From an uncultured Eudoraea sp. (GTDB lineage: Bacteria; Bacteroidota; Bacteroidia; Flavobacteriales; Flavobacteriaceae), in contig NZ_CANLGX010000003.1 in assembly GCF_947490415.1 (NCBI RefSeq), forward strand, positions 455,821 through 519,820: DNA of 64,000 bases, in the 5' to 3' direction. Position numbers and translations under genes: made by a program. Positions 7,891 through 15,137 of this stretch are shown in pieces (the first letter of the stretch is position 1; every line of letters starts with the position of its first letter). The notes below the pieces were generated by a model that had not been told where the DNA came from, did no database searches, and saw nothing but the letters and a program-made list of their open reading frames with translations.

Positions 7891-7968
7891 AAAGAGAGAT
7901 CAAACGAAAAACTAATTAACAATTCTTTTTAATCCTATAGGTCTCTTTTATTATTCTTAATTTAATAC

Positions 7969-8253
7969 TTAATTTAAATAACTACCTTTAAATAATTCAG
8001 TCACTTCATTGTTATTTGTAACCGACAGTGAAATTCGAAAATCAAGTTTAAAATGGTTACTGTAATAATACGTTTTCCTCCTTCTGCTGTACGCTACAGG
8101 AGCATTAAAATCCTTTAATACTTCCAGTAGGTTATATACAGAACGTTCGCTCAATTCCATTCTACGTGAAAGTGACCGAGGTGGACCTGTACATTCTGCC
8201 TCTATAAGTAAATGAAGTTTTTGCAGGTTTTCTAAGGTTTTAATTTTATTCAT
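7969..8253 (-). CDS. Small helix-turn-helix (HTH_11/DeoR-type) protein
   Basis: A 94-residue protein whose first 60 residues form a winged-helix DNA-binding unit like the amino end of WYL/DeoR-type regulators: TLENLQKLHLLIEAECTG, then SLSRRMELSERSVYNLLEVL (helix-turn-helix), then a wing AYSRRRKTYYYSN. No effector domain follows; the tail FKLDFRISLSVTNNNEV is probably a dimerising strand pair. Small stand-alone proteins of this type are common in flavobacteria. The promoter region is shared with the divergent XRE gene across 255 very AT-rich bases, so mutual or self regulation is possible. Targets are unknown. Confidence 0.75.
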   Translation of the reverse strand: MNKIKTLENLQKLHLLIEAECTGPPRSLSRRMELSERSVYNLLEVLKDFNAPVAYSRRRKTYYYSNHFKLDFRISLSVTNNNEVTELFKGSYLN

Positions 8254-8464
8254 CTTCTACCCTTTTTTTCAATAACAATATTTTCGGGGATATTTAAAGT
8301 GTTTTTTAAAAATATGGTTTAATAAACCAGGTACATTAATTCTTTTATAATATTATAGATTATTTTCTATATATGCAAATAAAATATAGATATTTTTCTA
8401 TTTTCTTACAAATTAGACTACCTTTCACATATATTCAGTTCTTTTTTATCTCTTTTTAAATCCT

Positions 8465-8472
8465 TACCTTTG
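8465..8472 (+). promoter_or_regulatory. Bacteroidota -7 element for the XRE gene
   Basis: TACCTTTG fits the TAnnTTTG consensus exactly and ends 36 bases before the XRE start codon. No good TTTG -33 box is visible at the usual spacing. Confidence 0.45.
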
Positions 8473-8508
8473 ATAAAATGAAGTTTTATATCGATTATTT
8501 TCTAGGAA

Positions 8509-8898
8509 ATGTTTAAAACGATAGATCGTTTAATGCAGTTTATTAAATTTGCCGGACTCAGTGCAAGACAGTTCGATTTATCAATAGGTGCCAGTAATGG
8601 CTATACCTTAAGAATGAAAAAGAACAATGCATCTATTGGTAGCGACGTCATTGAAAACATTCTTAAAGTTTATCCCCAACTTAATGTAGTATGGCTTATT
8701 ACCGGAGAAGGAGATATGTTGAACAAGGGAGAAGAGGATGAAATTCTTGATTTTGATCATCTGCCCAAATCCAGGCAACAAGAGATTGAAGACCTTATTG
8801 AACAAAAAATCAAAGAACACCAGGAAGAGGAATTGAAACGATTACTAAAAGAAGTAACCGAAGAGATTGAAAAAACACAGAAGCGTTTAAAAGAATAG
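8509..8898 (+). CDS. XRE-like DNA-binding protein with coiled-coil tail
   Basis: A 129-residue protein with a lambda-repressor-like amino domain of the flavobacterial type. Seen: RLMQFIKFAGLSARQFDLSI, SNGYTLRMKKNNASIGSDVI (recognition region), and LNVVWLITGEGDMLNKGEE, the usual closing LNxxWLLTGxGxM of this group. The tail from about residue 85 is a strongly charged Glu/Lys coiled coil that may mediate oligomerisation. A second protein of the same domain type is at 22322. Its stop is only two bases from the stop of the convergent membrane-protein gene, so no terminator separates them. Target genes are unknown. Confidence 0.8.
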   Translation: MFKTIDRLMQFIKFAGLSARQFDLSIGASNGYTLRMKKNNASIGSDVIENILKVYPQLNVVWLITGEGDMLNKGEEDEILDFDHLPKSRQQEIEDLIEQKIKEHQEEELKRLLKEVTEEIEKTQKRLKE

Positions 8899-8900
8899 CT

Positions 8901-10151
8901 TTAATAGTTGATATTTAACTGTTTTACTAATTCTTCTCTTAAAGTTATAAGCTTCATTAATTGCTTCCGGGCATTGGTTTCTTTCGCTATTTCTGCTTTT
9001 AGCAATTTAAACCGTTTTACGTTTTTATAAAGTACGCTGTTTGCATTAAAATCAGCATTTTTTAGAAGATCCTCTATCTCCTCCGTCAGATGTTCGTACA
9101 TCATTAATATTTCCACCCTGTATTTGATGGCTTTAGATATCATTAAAAGAAGAAGTACAACACAAAAAATGGCGGGGAAAGCTTTTATATTACCCGCAGC
9201 ATCCAATGAACTTACATCCTGTGTGGCTTCCCAAAACTGAAAGGAGTACAAAATTATTGGCGAAAGAATAGCGTATTTCCACCAATGCTGACAAGTAATA
9301 AACCACAGCACCAGAGGAATAAGGATAATCAATTTTTGCAGCAAAAACCAAACAAAAATTCTCACATTAAGGAATCCATTATTATGAACCTGAATTATGC
9401 CTAAATCCAATACTTGTTTATTATCAGGAATCAGAAAATGTATAAACCAGAGAAGTGTTGTAAAAATCAATAAACCAACTACTATAAAATTTAGGCAATC
9501 TCGATGGACCTTAACTAATTGATTTATTGAGCTTGTCTGCCTATTAAGGCGATTTTCTAATATTAGTTTCGCATTATAGATTTTTTGAAGGTAGCTAGAC
9601 CAGCTTATTTTATCTCTTTTCTCATTCAAAGAATTTAAATTTTCTCGGTAAAAGTTGTGGGATTTTCGAATGTTCCTTCTCATTAAAGATTTAATAGAAA
9701 TCTCTAACATTCTTTTGCGGTAAGATTTAAAATAATAAAAATCCCAAAAAATGATTATTCCAATTATAGAGGTTATTATAAAAATATTAAATGTTAAAGG
9801 ATAATTCTCATAATAAAATGGGTAAAAGGTGTACTTTCCATACGGCAGAAATAAATTTTCCAATATGTCATTAAAGTATAATATTAATAAGGGAACGATC
9901 AGGTATCTCCACTTTGTCGAAATTGAGGTAAACCATATCAAAAGTAGAGTAAATGGAATGATATCCTTAAAAAGATACCAAACAAAAAGTTTATTACTAG
10001 GGAAGACATGCGAATATTCAAGTCCAAAAAATGAAAATGCCCTTGAATCATAGCTAAAAAGTAAATGAATATAACCTAAAAATGGCAAAGCAGCTATCAA
10101 AAATGCTACTAGTACATCCAACTTGTATTTACTTTGCCAATTAGATTTCAA
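8901..10151 (-). CDS. Membrane protein with two copies of a four-helix module
   Basis: A 416-residue protein I cannot name. It consists of two similar halves, each with four hydrophobic helices and a soluble helical tail. First half, residues about 12-150: FVWYLFKDIIPFTLLLIWFT, WRYLIVPLLILYFNDILENL. Second half, about 218-355: VRIFVWFLLQKLIILIPLVL, HWWKYAILSPIILYSFQFWE. The single-module protein at 11429 matches the second half closely, with NGFxNVRxxxWFLLxK, TxxHWW and the PIxxYxFQxxE stretch in both. Charged helical segments (about 155-215 and 370-416) follow each module. It faces away from tsaE, and its gene is adjacent to the tsaE-ald cluster. Function unknown; no enzyme or channel motif is visible. 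Confidence 0.7.
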   Translation of the reverse strand: MKSNWQSKYKLDVLVAFLIAALPFLGYIHLLFSYDSRAFSFFGLEYSHVFPSNKLFVWYLFKDIIPFTLLLIWFTSISTKWRYLIVPLLILYFNDILENLFLPYGKYTFYPFYYENYPLTFNIFIITSIIGIIIFWDFYYFKSYRKRMLEISIKSLMRRNIRKSHNFYRENLNSLNEKRDKISWSSYLQKIYNAKLILENRLNRQTSSINQLVKVHRDCLNFIVVGLLIFTTLLWFIHFLIPDNKQVLDLGIIQVHNNGFLNVRIFVWFLLQKLIILIPLVLWFITCQHWWKYAILSPIILYSFQFWEATQDVSSLDAAGNIKAFPAIFCVVLLLLMISKAIKYRVEILMMYEHLTEEIEDLLKNADFNANSVLYKNVKRFKLLKAEIAKETNARKQLMKLITLREELVKQLNINY

Positions 10152-10170
10152 TCTTATGGTATATTAATTA

Positions 10171-10200
10171 TTTGACATACAAATTCTATTTTTACCTTTA
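10171..10200 (+). promoter_or_regulatory. Promoter for tsaE
   Basis: TTTG at 10171-10174, an 18-base spacer, then TACCTTTA at 10193-10200 (7 of 8 matches to TAnnTTTG). This stands 78 bases before the ATG chosen for tsaE. Confidence 0.45.
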
Positions 10201-10277
10201 GAAAAGTAAAAAAGGCATAACATAGTTATGTTTAAACTAAAAAATTGATTCTTAAATATACTGATTTTATCCTATAT

Positions 10278-10700
10278 ATGCAGAAAATAATCTACACAAT
10301 TCAGGAATTAGACCAGGTTTCGGTTAAAATACTGGATCAGGCCTGCTCTAAAATCCTTTGTTTTTACGGTGAGATGGGTGCCGGGAAAACCACACTAATC
10401 AAAGCGCTGGTCCGAAATTTAGATGGGGGAGATCAGGCCAATAGCCCGACATTTGGAATAGTTAATGAATATCAAAACAGCAACGGAGATTTGTTAGGAT
10501 ATCATTTCGATTTTTACCGACTGGATAGTGAAGAAGAAGCACTGGACTTAGGTCTGGAAGATTATTTTAGTCAGGATACCTGGATTTTTATTGAATGGCC
10601 CGAAAAGATTGGAGCGCAACTCCCCGAAAATTGCACAAGAATTTCTCTGGAAATACTTGATCCTGTTACTCGCCAAATTCAAATAAACCAGCCTGAATAA
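10278..10700 (+). CDS. tsaE: tRNA threonylcarbamoyladenosine biosynthesis ATPase TsaE
   Basis: A 140-residue P-loop ATPase that supports the TsaB-TsaC-TsaD machinery making the t6A37 modification of ANN-decoding tRNAs in the cytoplasm. The Walker A motif GEMGAGKTT is at residues 31-39, followed by SPTFGIVNEY, HFDFYRLDSEEEALDLGLED (family block) and WIFIEWPEKI. I chose the ATG at 10278 rather than the upstream one at 10245 because MQKIIYTIQELD matches the family's usual start and a promoter lies just upstream. Length is normal. In flavobacteria tsaE commonly sits just before alanine dehydrogenase, as here, although a lipoprotein gene and a membrane-module gene come between. Confidence 0.92.
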   Translation: MQKIIYTIQELDQVSVKILDQACSKILCFYGEMGAGKTTLIKALVRNLDGGDQANSPTFGIVNEYQNSNGDLLGYHFDFYRLDSEEEALDLGLEDYFSQDTWIFIEWPEKIGAQLPENCTRISLEILDPVTRQIQINQPE

Positions 10701-11015
10701 TGAGATCGCAGACTTAAGTAAATTGAGGATATGTGCCTTTAAATACTAATTTTCCAAAATTTCCCATTAGGTCATCATCGATAAAGTGTTTTAAAACACC
10801 GACCATTGATCAATGGAATAAAAAAATATATATTTTTCTTTCCTTCATTTTTTAAAATTTTAGACAAGAAAATAAGAACTTTTATGAATACACCCTTTTC
10901 TGTTTTAGATTTTAAATCATGAATTATTATAATCAATTGCAAAGTCAAAAATAAAAACTAATTACTCTGTAACAAGCTAGTTGATGTGATTTCGTTCAAG
11001 AAGAGATGAATTAGC

Positions 11016-11094
11016 TATCGTAAAAGGACCTTTTTTATTGCCTTGAACTCGACGAACGGTAAAAAAATCGGTAAAATGAACGCTTTTTACGATA
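11016..11094. repeat. Cluster of TCG(G)TAAAA motifs and a 10-bp inverted repeat
   Basis: In the 490-base geneless stretch after tsaE, TATCGTAAAA (11016-11025) and its exact inverse TTTTACGATA (11085-11094) flank two more related copies, ACGGTAAAA (11056-11064) and ATCGGTAAAA (11067-11076). The cluster ends 30 bases before the promoter of the small lipoprotein gene. It could be a regulator-binding array or a stem. The rest of 10701-11015 is AT-rich and shows nothing I can name. Confidence 0.4.
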
Positions 11095-11123
11095 AAAGGT
11101 TGTATTTTTCGGATAAATAACAA

Positions 11124-11151
11124 TTTGTTAGTGCTTTTTTTCCTACATTTG
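11124..11151 (+). promoter_or_regulatory. Promoter of the small lipoprotein gene
   Basis: TTTG at 11124-11127 and TACATTTG at 11144-11151 match the Bacteroidota -33 and -7 boxes, with a slightly short 16-base spacer. It places the transcription start near 11158 and gives a leader of about 36 bases. The long ORF reading from 11125 would start upstream of its own promoter, which supports the ATG at 11194. Confidence 0.55.
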
Positions 11152-11193
11152 TTATTGAGAACAGATCAAATCTTTAACGAAAAACGTATTACG

Positions 11194-11328
11194 ATGAACA
11201 CTAAGAGACTTTTTTTTGGAATTTGTACCTGCCTTATTCTGATGGCAGCAGCTTGCACCCCGAACAGTACTGCAGATGATCAATTGTATGAAGATGCAGT
11301 GGATAAAAAAGATATTATTATTAAATAA
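11194..11328 (+). CDS. Small (44-residue) lipoprotein
   Basis: A tiny secreted lipoprotein: basic start MNTKRLFF, hydrophobic core GICTCLILM, and a lipobox with the lipidated cysteine at residue 21 (MAAAC). That leaves a mature peptide of only about 24 residues, acidic then lysine-rich (DDQLYEDAVDKKDIIIK). It has its own promoter and a strong terminator, so it is expressed alone. Small proteins of this look are found near alanine dehydrogenase in other flavobacteria. Function unknown; the mature part is too short for an enzyme and suggests a structural or signalling peptide in the envelope. Confidence 0.75.
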   Translation: MNTKRLFFGICTCLILMAAACTPNSTADDQLYEDAVDKKDIIIK

Positions 11329-11362
11329 TAAATATTATTGAATATAAAATTACTTTTTAAAG

Positions 11363-11389
11363 AAAAGGGCAATCATAAATTGCCCTTTT
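11363..11389 (+). terminator. Strong intrinsic terminator
   Basis: AAAAGGGCAA (11363-11372) pairs perfectly with TTGCCCTTTT (11380-11389) around a seven-base loop, ending in a T run. It closes the small lipoprotein gene. Confidence 0.88.
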
Positions 11390-11428
11390 TTACGTTAGAG
11401 CAATATATACCCTCGAAATATTGTTTTA

Positions 11429-12076
11429 ATGAGTCAAATTCCAGACAAGAGTAAAAAAGCCAAAACTAGATTGTATATAGAATCTATAGCTATTTTTTTA
11501 ATTATTGCAGCCCCTTTTATTTTTAAATTTCATGATTATTTGCCCAAAGACCCTGAGGCTACTTTCAATTTCCTAGGGATAACTATTGATAGTAACGGAT
11601 TTGCCAATGTGCGTACTTATGCGTGGTTCTTATTAGGTAAAATAGTTCCTTTTTATTTGTTATTAATCTGGTTCTTTACCAACAAGCACTGGTGGTATCA
11701 TATACTTTTGGTACCTATTTGCATGTATGCCTTCCAAATTTTGGAAGTCTTTTACTACTATGATGATCAAACCGTAGATATAGAAAACATTTTTTGGATA
11801 TTACCTGTTTGTATGGTCGTTATTCCCTTCGTTTACTTTATTAGAGTAAAACTTTACGATAAATATGTGCACGGTATTGACCTGGACGCAATGGATGTAG
11901 AGCTGCAATACTATAAAGACAAAGAACGACGGGAAAATGAAAGAATAAATGTTAAGACAAAAATAGAAGATGAATTGGAAGAAGACTTATCACAAAAAAC
12001 ACCAAATAAGTCGCTTCAGCAATTATATAATCGGTTTCAACACTCTTTAAAGACTCTGTTTAATATGTTTTTATAA
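11429..12076 (+). CDS. Single-copy four-helix membrane module protein
   Basis: A 215-residue membrane protein with four helices (about residues 14-33, 64-86, 88-107 and 117-135) and a charged coiled-coil tail (about 150-215). It shares the blocks FxFLGI, NGFANVRTYAWFLLGKIVPF, NKHWW and the LVPICMYAFQILEV stretch with the second half of the protein at 8901-10151, so the two are paralogs with one and two modules. No functional motif is visible. The conserved tryptophan/histidine pair (HWW) between helices two and three is the most striking feature. The gene has its own terminator and sits between the lipoprotein gene and ald. Confidence 0.7.
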   Translation: MSQIPDKSKKAKTRLYIESIAIFLIIAAPFIFKFHDYLPKDPEATFNFLGITIDSNGFANVRTYAWFLLGKIVPFYLLLIWFFTNKHWWYHILLVPICMYAFQILEVFYYYDDQTVDIENIFWILPVCMVVIPFVYFIRVKLYDKYVHGIDLDAMDVELQYYKDKERRENERINVKTKIEDELEEDLSQKTPNKSLQQLYNRFQHSLKTLFNMFL

Positions 12077-12096
12077 AAGAGAAAAATAATTAGCGT

Positions 12097-12125
12097 AAAT
12101 CCTGCCTTTTGAGCAGGATTTTTTT
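12097..12125 (+). terminator. Intrinsic terminator
   Basis: AAATCCTGC (12097-12105) pairs with GCAGGATTT (12113-12121) around a seven-base loop and is followed by TTTT. It follows the membrane-module gene. Confidence 0.85.
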
Positions 12126-12165
12126 ACCCTCCGTTTTACTAACCTACTTGATCAAAAAAAAATTG

Positions 12166-12173
12166 TAATTTTG
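12166..12173 (+). promoter_or_regulatory. -7 element for ald
   Basis: TAATTTTG matches TAnnTTTG and lies 36 bases before the ald start. The -33 box is weak. Confidence 0.45.
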
Positions 12174-12209
12174 AGATTGACCTAAATTATTGGTTAGAAA
12201 TTACTTTTT

Positions 12210-13409
12210 ATGAATCAACCTTCCTCACCATTTAGTAAACAACAGCTACTTCCTCAGGAAGAAACACTGGAAGTTTTAAAGCAAAAAGGAGAACTCTTCA
12301 TTGGGATCCCAAATGAAAACCAATATCAGGAAAAACGTATTTGCCTCACTCCGGATGCCGTAAATGCCCTAACCTCAAATGGTCACCGGGTATTAATGGA
12401 GGCAGGAGCAGGTGAAAGTGCAAGCTACACGGATAAGGAATATACTGAAGCAGGTGCCAAAATAACACGAGACACAAAAAAGGTTTTTTCCTGTCCGCTT
12501 TTATTAAAAGTAGAGCCCCCTACCCTGTCGGAAATTCAATTAATGAATCCACAGGCGACTATTATTTCGGCTTTGCAAATAAAAACAAGATCTAAGGAAT
12601 ATTTTGAGGAACTGGCAAAAAAAAGGATTACAGCAATAGCCTTTGAATATATTCGGGATGAGGATGGTAAGTATCCCGCTGTACGTTCCTTAAGTGAAAT
12701 TGCAGGTATTGCTTCGGTACTTATTGCTTCGGAAATCATGGCCGCTACCAACCAGGGTAACGGGCTTATGTTTGGTAATATTAGTGGGGTACCCCCTATA
12801 GAAGTGGTAATTGTAGGAGCAGGAACCGTTGGGGAGTTTGCAGCCAGGTCTGCTTTAGGGCTTGGAGCCAATGTAAAAGTCTTTGATAATTCCCTTACTA
12901 AATTACGGAACATTCAAACCAATCTTAAACAGACTATATATACCTCTACTCTGCAACCAAAGAACCTTTTGAAGAGTTTAAAGCGCTGCGATGTTGCAAT
13001 AGGGGCCGTACGTGGCAGTGACAGATCGCCAATTGTAGTTTCTAGTACGATGGTAGAACATATGAAAAAAGGATCCGTGATCATTGACGTAAGCATAGAT
13101 ATGGGGGGGTGTTTCGAAACCAGTGAACTTACTACCCACGATAAACCCACTCGAGAAAAATTTGGTGTCATTCATTACGGTGTACCAAATATTCCTGCCA
13201 GATATCCCAGGACGTCATCAGTATCAATCAGTAATATTTTTACCCCTTATCTCTTAAAGATTGGAGAAGATGGAGGCCTGGAAAATTCACTGCGATTTGA
13301 CAGAGGCCTGCGAAATGGTTTATATATGTATCACGGCATACTTACTAATAAATCCGTTGGTGAATGGTTCGATCTAAAATACAGTGATATCAACTTCCTT
13401 ATTTTTTAG
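12210..13409 (+). CDS. ald: Alanine dehydrogenase
   Basis: A 399-residue NAD-dependent L-alanine dehydrogenase (AlaDH/PNT family), which interconverts alanine and pyruvate plus ammonium in the cytoplasm. The amino domain has GIPNENQYQEKRICLTPDAV, the substrate-binding pattern of the family, and HRVLMEAGAGE. The Rossmann motif VIVGAGTVGEFAARSALGLG is at about residues 208-227. The end has IDVSIDMGGCFETS and a VIHYGVPNIPARYPRTSS stretch. The 30-residue lead (NQPSSPFSKQQLLPQEE) is usual for the Bacteroidota form. The next gene follows after three bases and is probably cotranscribed. Confidence 0.92.
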   Translation: MNQPSSPFSKQQLLPQEETLEVLKQKGELFIGIPNENQYQEKRICLTPDAVNALTSNGHRVLMEAGAGESASYTDKEYTEAGAKITRDTKKVFSCPLLLKVEPPTLSEIQLMNPQATIISALQIKTRSKEYFEELAKKRITAIAFEYIRDEDGKYPAVRSLSEIAGIASVLIASEIMAATNQGNGLMFGNISGVPPIEVVIVGAGTVGEFAARSALGLGANVKVFDNSLTKLRNIQTNLKQTIYTSTLQPKNLLKSLKRCDVAIGAVRGSDRSPIVVSSTMVEHMKKGSVIIDVSIDMGGCFETSELTTHDKPTREKFGVIHYGVPNIPARYPRTSSVSISNIFTPYLLKIGEDGGLENSLRFDRGLRNGLYMYHGILTNKSVGEWFDLKYSDINFLIF

Positions 13410-13412
13410 TTC

Positions 13413-13799
13413 ATGGCATTTCTGAAACGATTGGGATTTTATCTTATAGGATTATCCATCGGACTTGTTTTCCTTTTCTTTTTTCTGAAAAAAAAATCCG
13501 ATGAAACCGGTGTCAGTTTTTGTTATCTGCCTAATTGCAGGGTGTTAAAAGAATTGAGGTCCAAACCCCTTATTTATTCCAAGCAGGTAGATCAGATGGT
13601 TGCTGAACGTGTCCTGGACTCTCTAACTATTGCCTACTTTCTGAATGAAGGTGATGTTAATTTTAAAAAGAGTATCACTAAAAATACAACTTGTAAGACC
13701 TATTTAATTGAAGGAATGGTAAAGGAAAAATTTATGGCCTTGACTGTAAAGAATTGCGACAGTACAATTTTGATAGATGATTTACAAACAATGGACTAA
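13413..13799 (+). CDS. DUF4258-like membrane-anchored protein
   Basis: A 128-residue protein with one amino-terminal helix (about residues 7-26, LGFYLIGLSIGLVFLFFFLK) and a small soluble domain with three widely spaced cysteines. It resembles the DUF4258-type protein that flavobacterial genomes carry directly behind alanine dehydrogenase. Visible blocks are CYLPNCRVLKELRSKPLIYS and CKTYLIEGMVKEKFMALTVK. The start codon is three bases after the ald stop, so the two share a transcript. Function unknown. Confidence 0.75.
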   Translation: MAFLKRLGFYLIGLSIGLVFLFFFLKKKSDETGVSFCYLPNCRVLKELRSKPLIYSKQVDQMVAERVLDSLTIAYFLNEGDVNFKKSITKNTTCKTYLIEGMVKEKFMALTVKNCDSTILIDDLQTMD

Positions 13800-13945
13800 T
13801 AATTATATATATTATTTTTATTAAAGTTATAATTGATCATATTTCGAATGATTTAACATTTGAAAAAAGGTAATTTTTTGAGCAAATAACCATTAATCAT
13901 CTATGTTCTTACTAACTTAAACCATAACCGACTCAATTCTAAAAA

Positions 13946-14752
13946 ATGAAATCATTCAAATACGCTATAATAGTTTGTTTACTAATTTTAGGTGGTTGCG
14001 AAACAAAGAAAGAAACAACTAATGAACAAATTGAGGTAAAACAGAGCAGAGAATTCTATCAACTTAAAACCTATTATTTTGATTCTAAGGAACAAGAATC
14101 TAAAACTGATGACTATTTCAGGAATTCTTTGATACCTGCACTTCACAGACAGAATATAAAAAATATTGGTGTTTTTAAGCCCATACCAAACAAGATTGAT
14201 ACAACTAAACGTATTATGCTATTAATTCCATTTGAATCTATGGAACAATTTCTTGGTCTGGACAAGACGCTGGGAAAAGACAGTATGTATTTGGTTACCG
14301 GAAGTAAATTTATCAACGCTTCACATGAAAATCCTCCATATAACCGCATACAATCCATAATTATGCAAGCATTCGAAAATATGCCTAAGATGTTTGCCCC
14401 GCAATTTGAAGTTCCAAAGGCCAATCGTATATATGAATTACGTAGTTATGAATCTCCTACGGAAGCATATTACAAAAGAAAAGTAGCTATGTTTAACGAG
14501 GGTGGTGAAATTAAGCTATTTGATCGGTTAGGTTTTAATGCCGTTTTTTACGCAGAAGTAATATCGGGATCCCAAATGCCTAATCTTATGTATATGACCA
14601 CTTTTAAAGATCAAGAAACAAGGGATAAACTTTGGGAAGCTTTTTTTGATTCCCCTGAATGGAAAGAATTGCTTACTTATCCAAAATATGAGAATACTGT
14701 TTCTCATGCAGATATTCACTTTCTGTACCCGACGGATTACTCCGACTATTAA
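13946..14752 (+). CDS. NIPSNAP-domain lipoprotein
   Basis: A 268-residue lipoprotein: signal MKSFKYAIIVCLLILGGC with the lipobox cysteine at residue 18. It contains two ferredoxin-like alpha/beta-barrel repeats of the NIPSNAP type. The first runs over about residues 37-130, REFYQLKTYYFDSKEQES to the ILINASHEN region. The second is about 160-255, RIYELRSYESPTEAYYKRKV then GFNAVFYAEVISG and MYMTTFKDQETRDKLWEAFF. Dimeric alpha/beta-barrel proteins bind small molecules or heme or act as mono-oxygenases, but this subfamily has no settled role. It stands alone. The downstream 14753-15137 stretch contains an imperfect hairpin near 14757-14800 and no gene. Confidence 0.85.
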   Translation: MKSFKYAIIVCLLILGGCETKKETTNEQIEVKQSREFYQLKTYYFDSKEQESKTDDYFRNSLIPALHRQNIKNIGVFKPIPNKIDTTKRIMLLIPFESMEQFLGLDKTLGKDSMYLVTGSKFINASHENPPYNRIQSIIMQAFENMPKMFAPQFEVPKANRIYELRSYESPTEAYYKRKVAMFNEGGEIKLFDRLGFNAVFYAEVISGSQMPNLMYMTTFKDQETRDKLWEAFFDSPEWKELLTYPKYENTVSHADIHFLYPTDYSDY

Positions 14753-15137
14753 ACTTGAACCCTCTTATTTAAACAAATTTCAATTTGTATACAGGGGTTT
14801 AGCATATGAGTTAATCTGATTGTCTTCTCAACTAATGAAGTATGACCAAATTTTAATAGATATCATACTTTGTAGTCTTATTCTTATGTATAATACATTT
14901 AGACCTATAAAGGACAGTAATCACTTAAAACTAAATAGGAGTTAATCTCGTATATAAGGTCAGAAGTATAATAAATTAGGGTGTTTTGGAGTTATTATGT
15001 AAGATAAGTCGCAATTAATTGGTCGTTTCTTGCCCGAACACCGGATAGTGCGTTTTTTATAGTATTCTAAAATTGAAAATTCGATATTGTTAATGGGGCT
15101 TAAGGTGAGTGAAATATCACTGTGACAACATATTTTG
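14753..15137. other. Intergenic stretch without a recognisable gene
   Basis: About 385 AT-rich bases between two plus-strand genes. An imperfect hairpin (ACCCTC ... GAGGGGT-like arms around CAAATTTCAATTTG, 14757-14800) follows the NIPSNAP gene and may act as a weak terminator, though no T run follows. The promoter of the gene at 15138 must lie in the right half, but I see no exact TAnnTTTG box. Confidence 0.4.

Noticed and set aside
11125-11193. Upstream extension of the small lipoprotein
   Set aside because: The extension would begin inside the -33 box of its own promoter; the ATG at 11194 gives a clean lipoprotein signal.
12536-13175. Minus-strand ORFs opposite ald
   Set aside because: They mirror the alanine dehydrogenase coding frame and lack any recognisable product.
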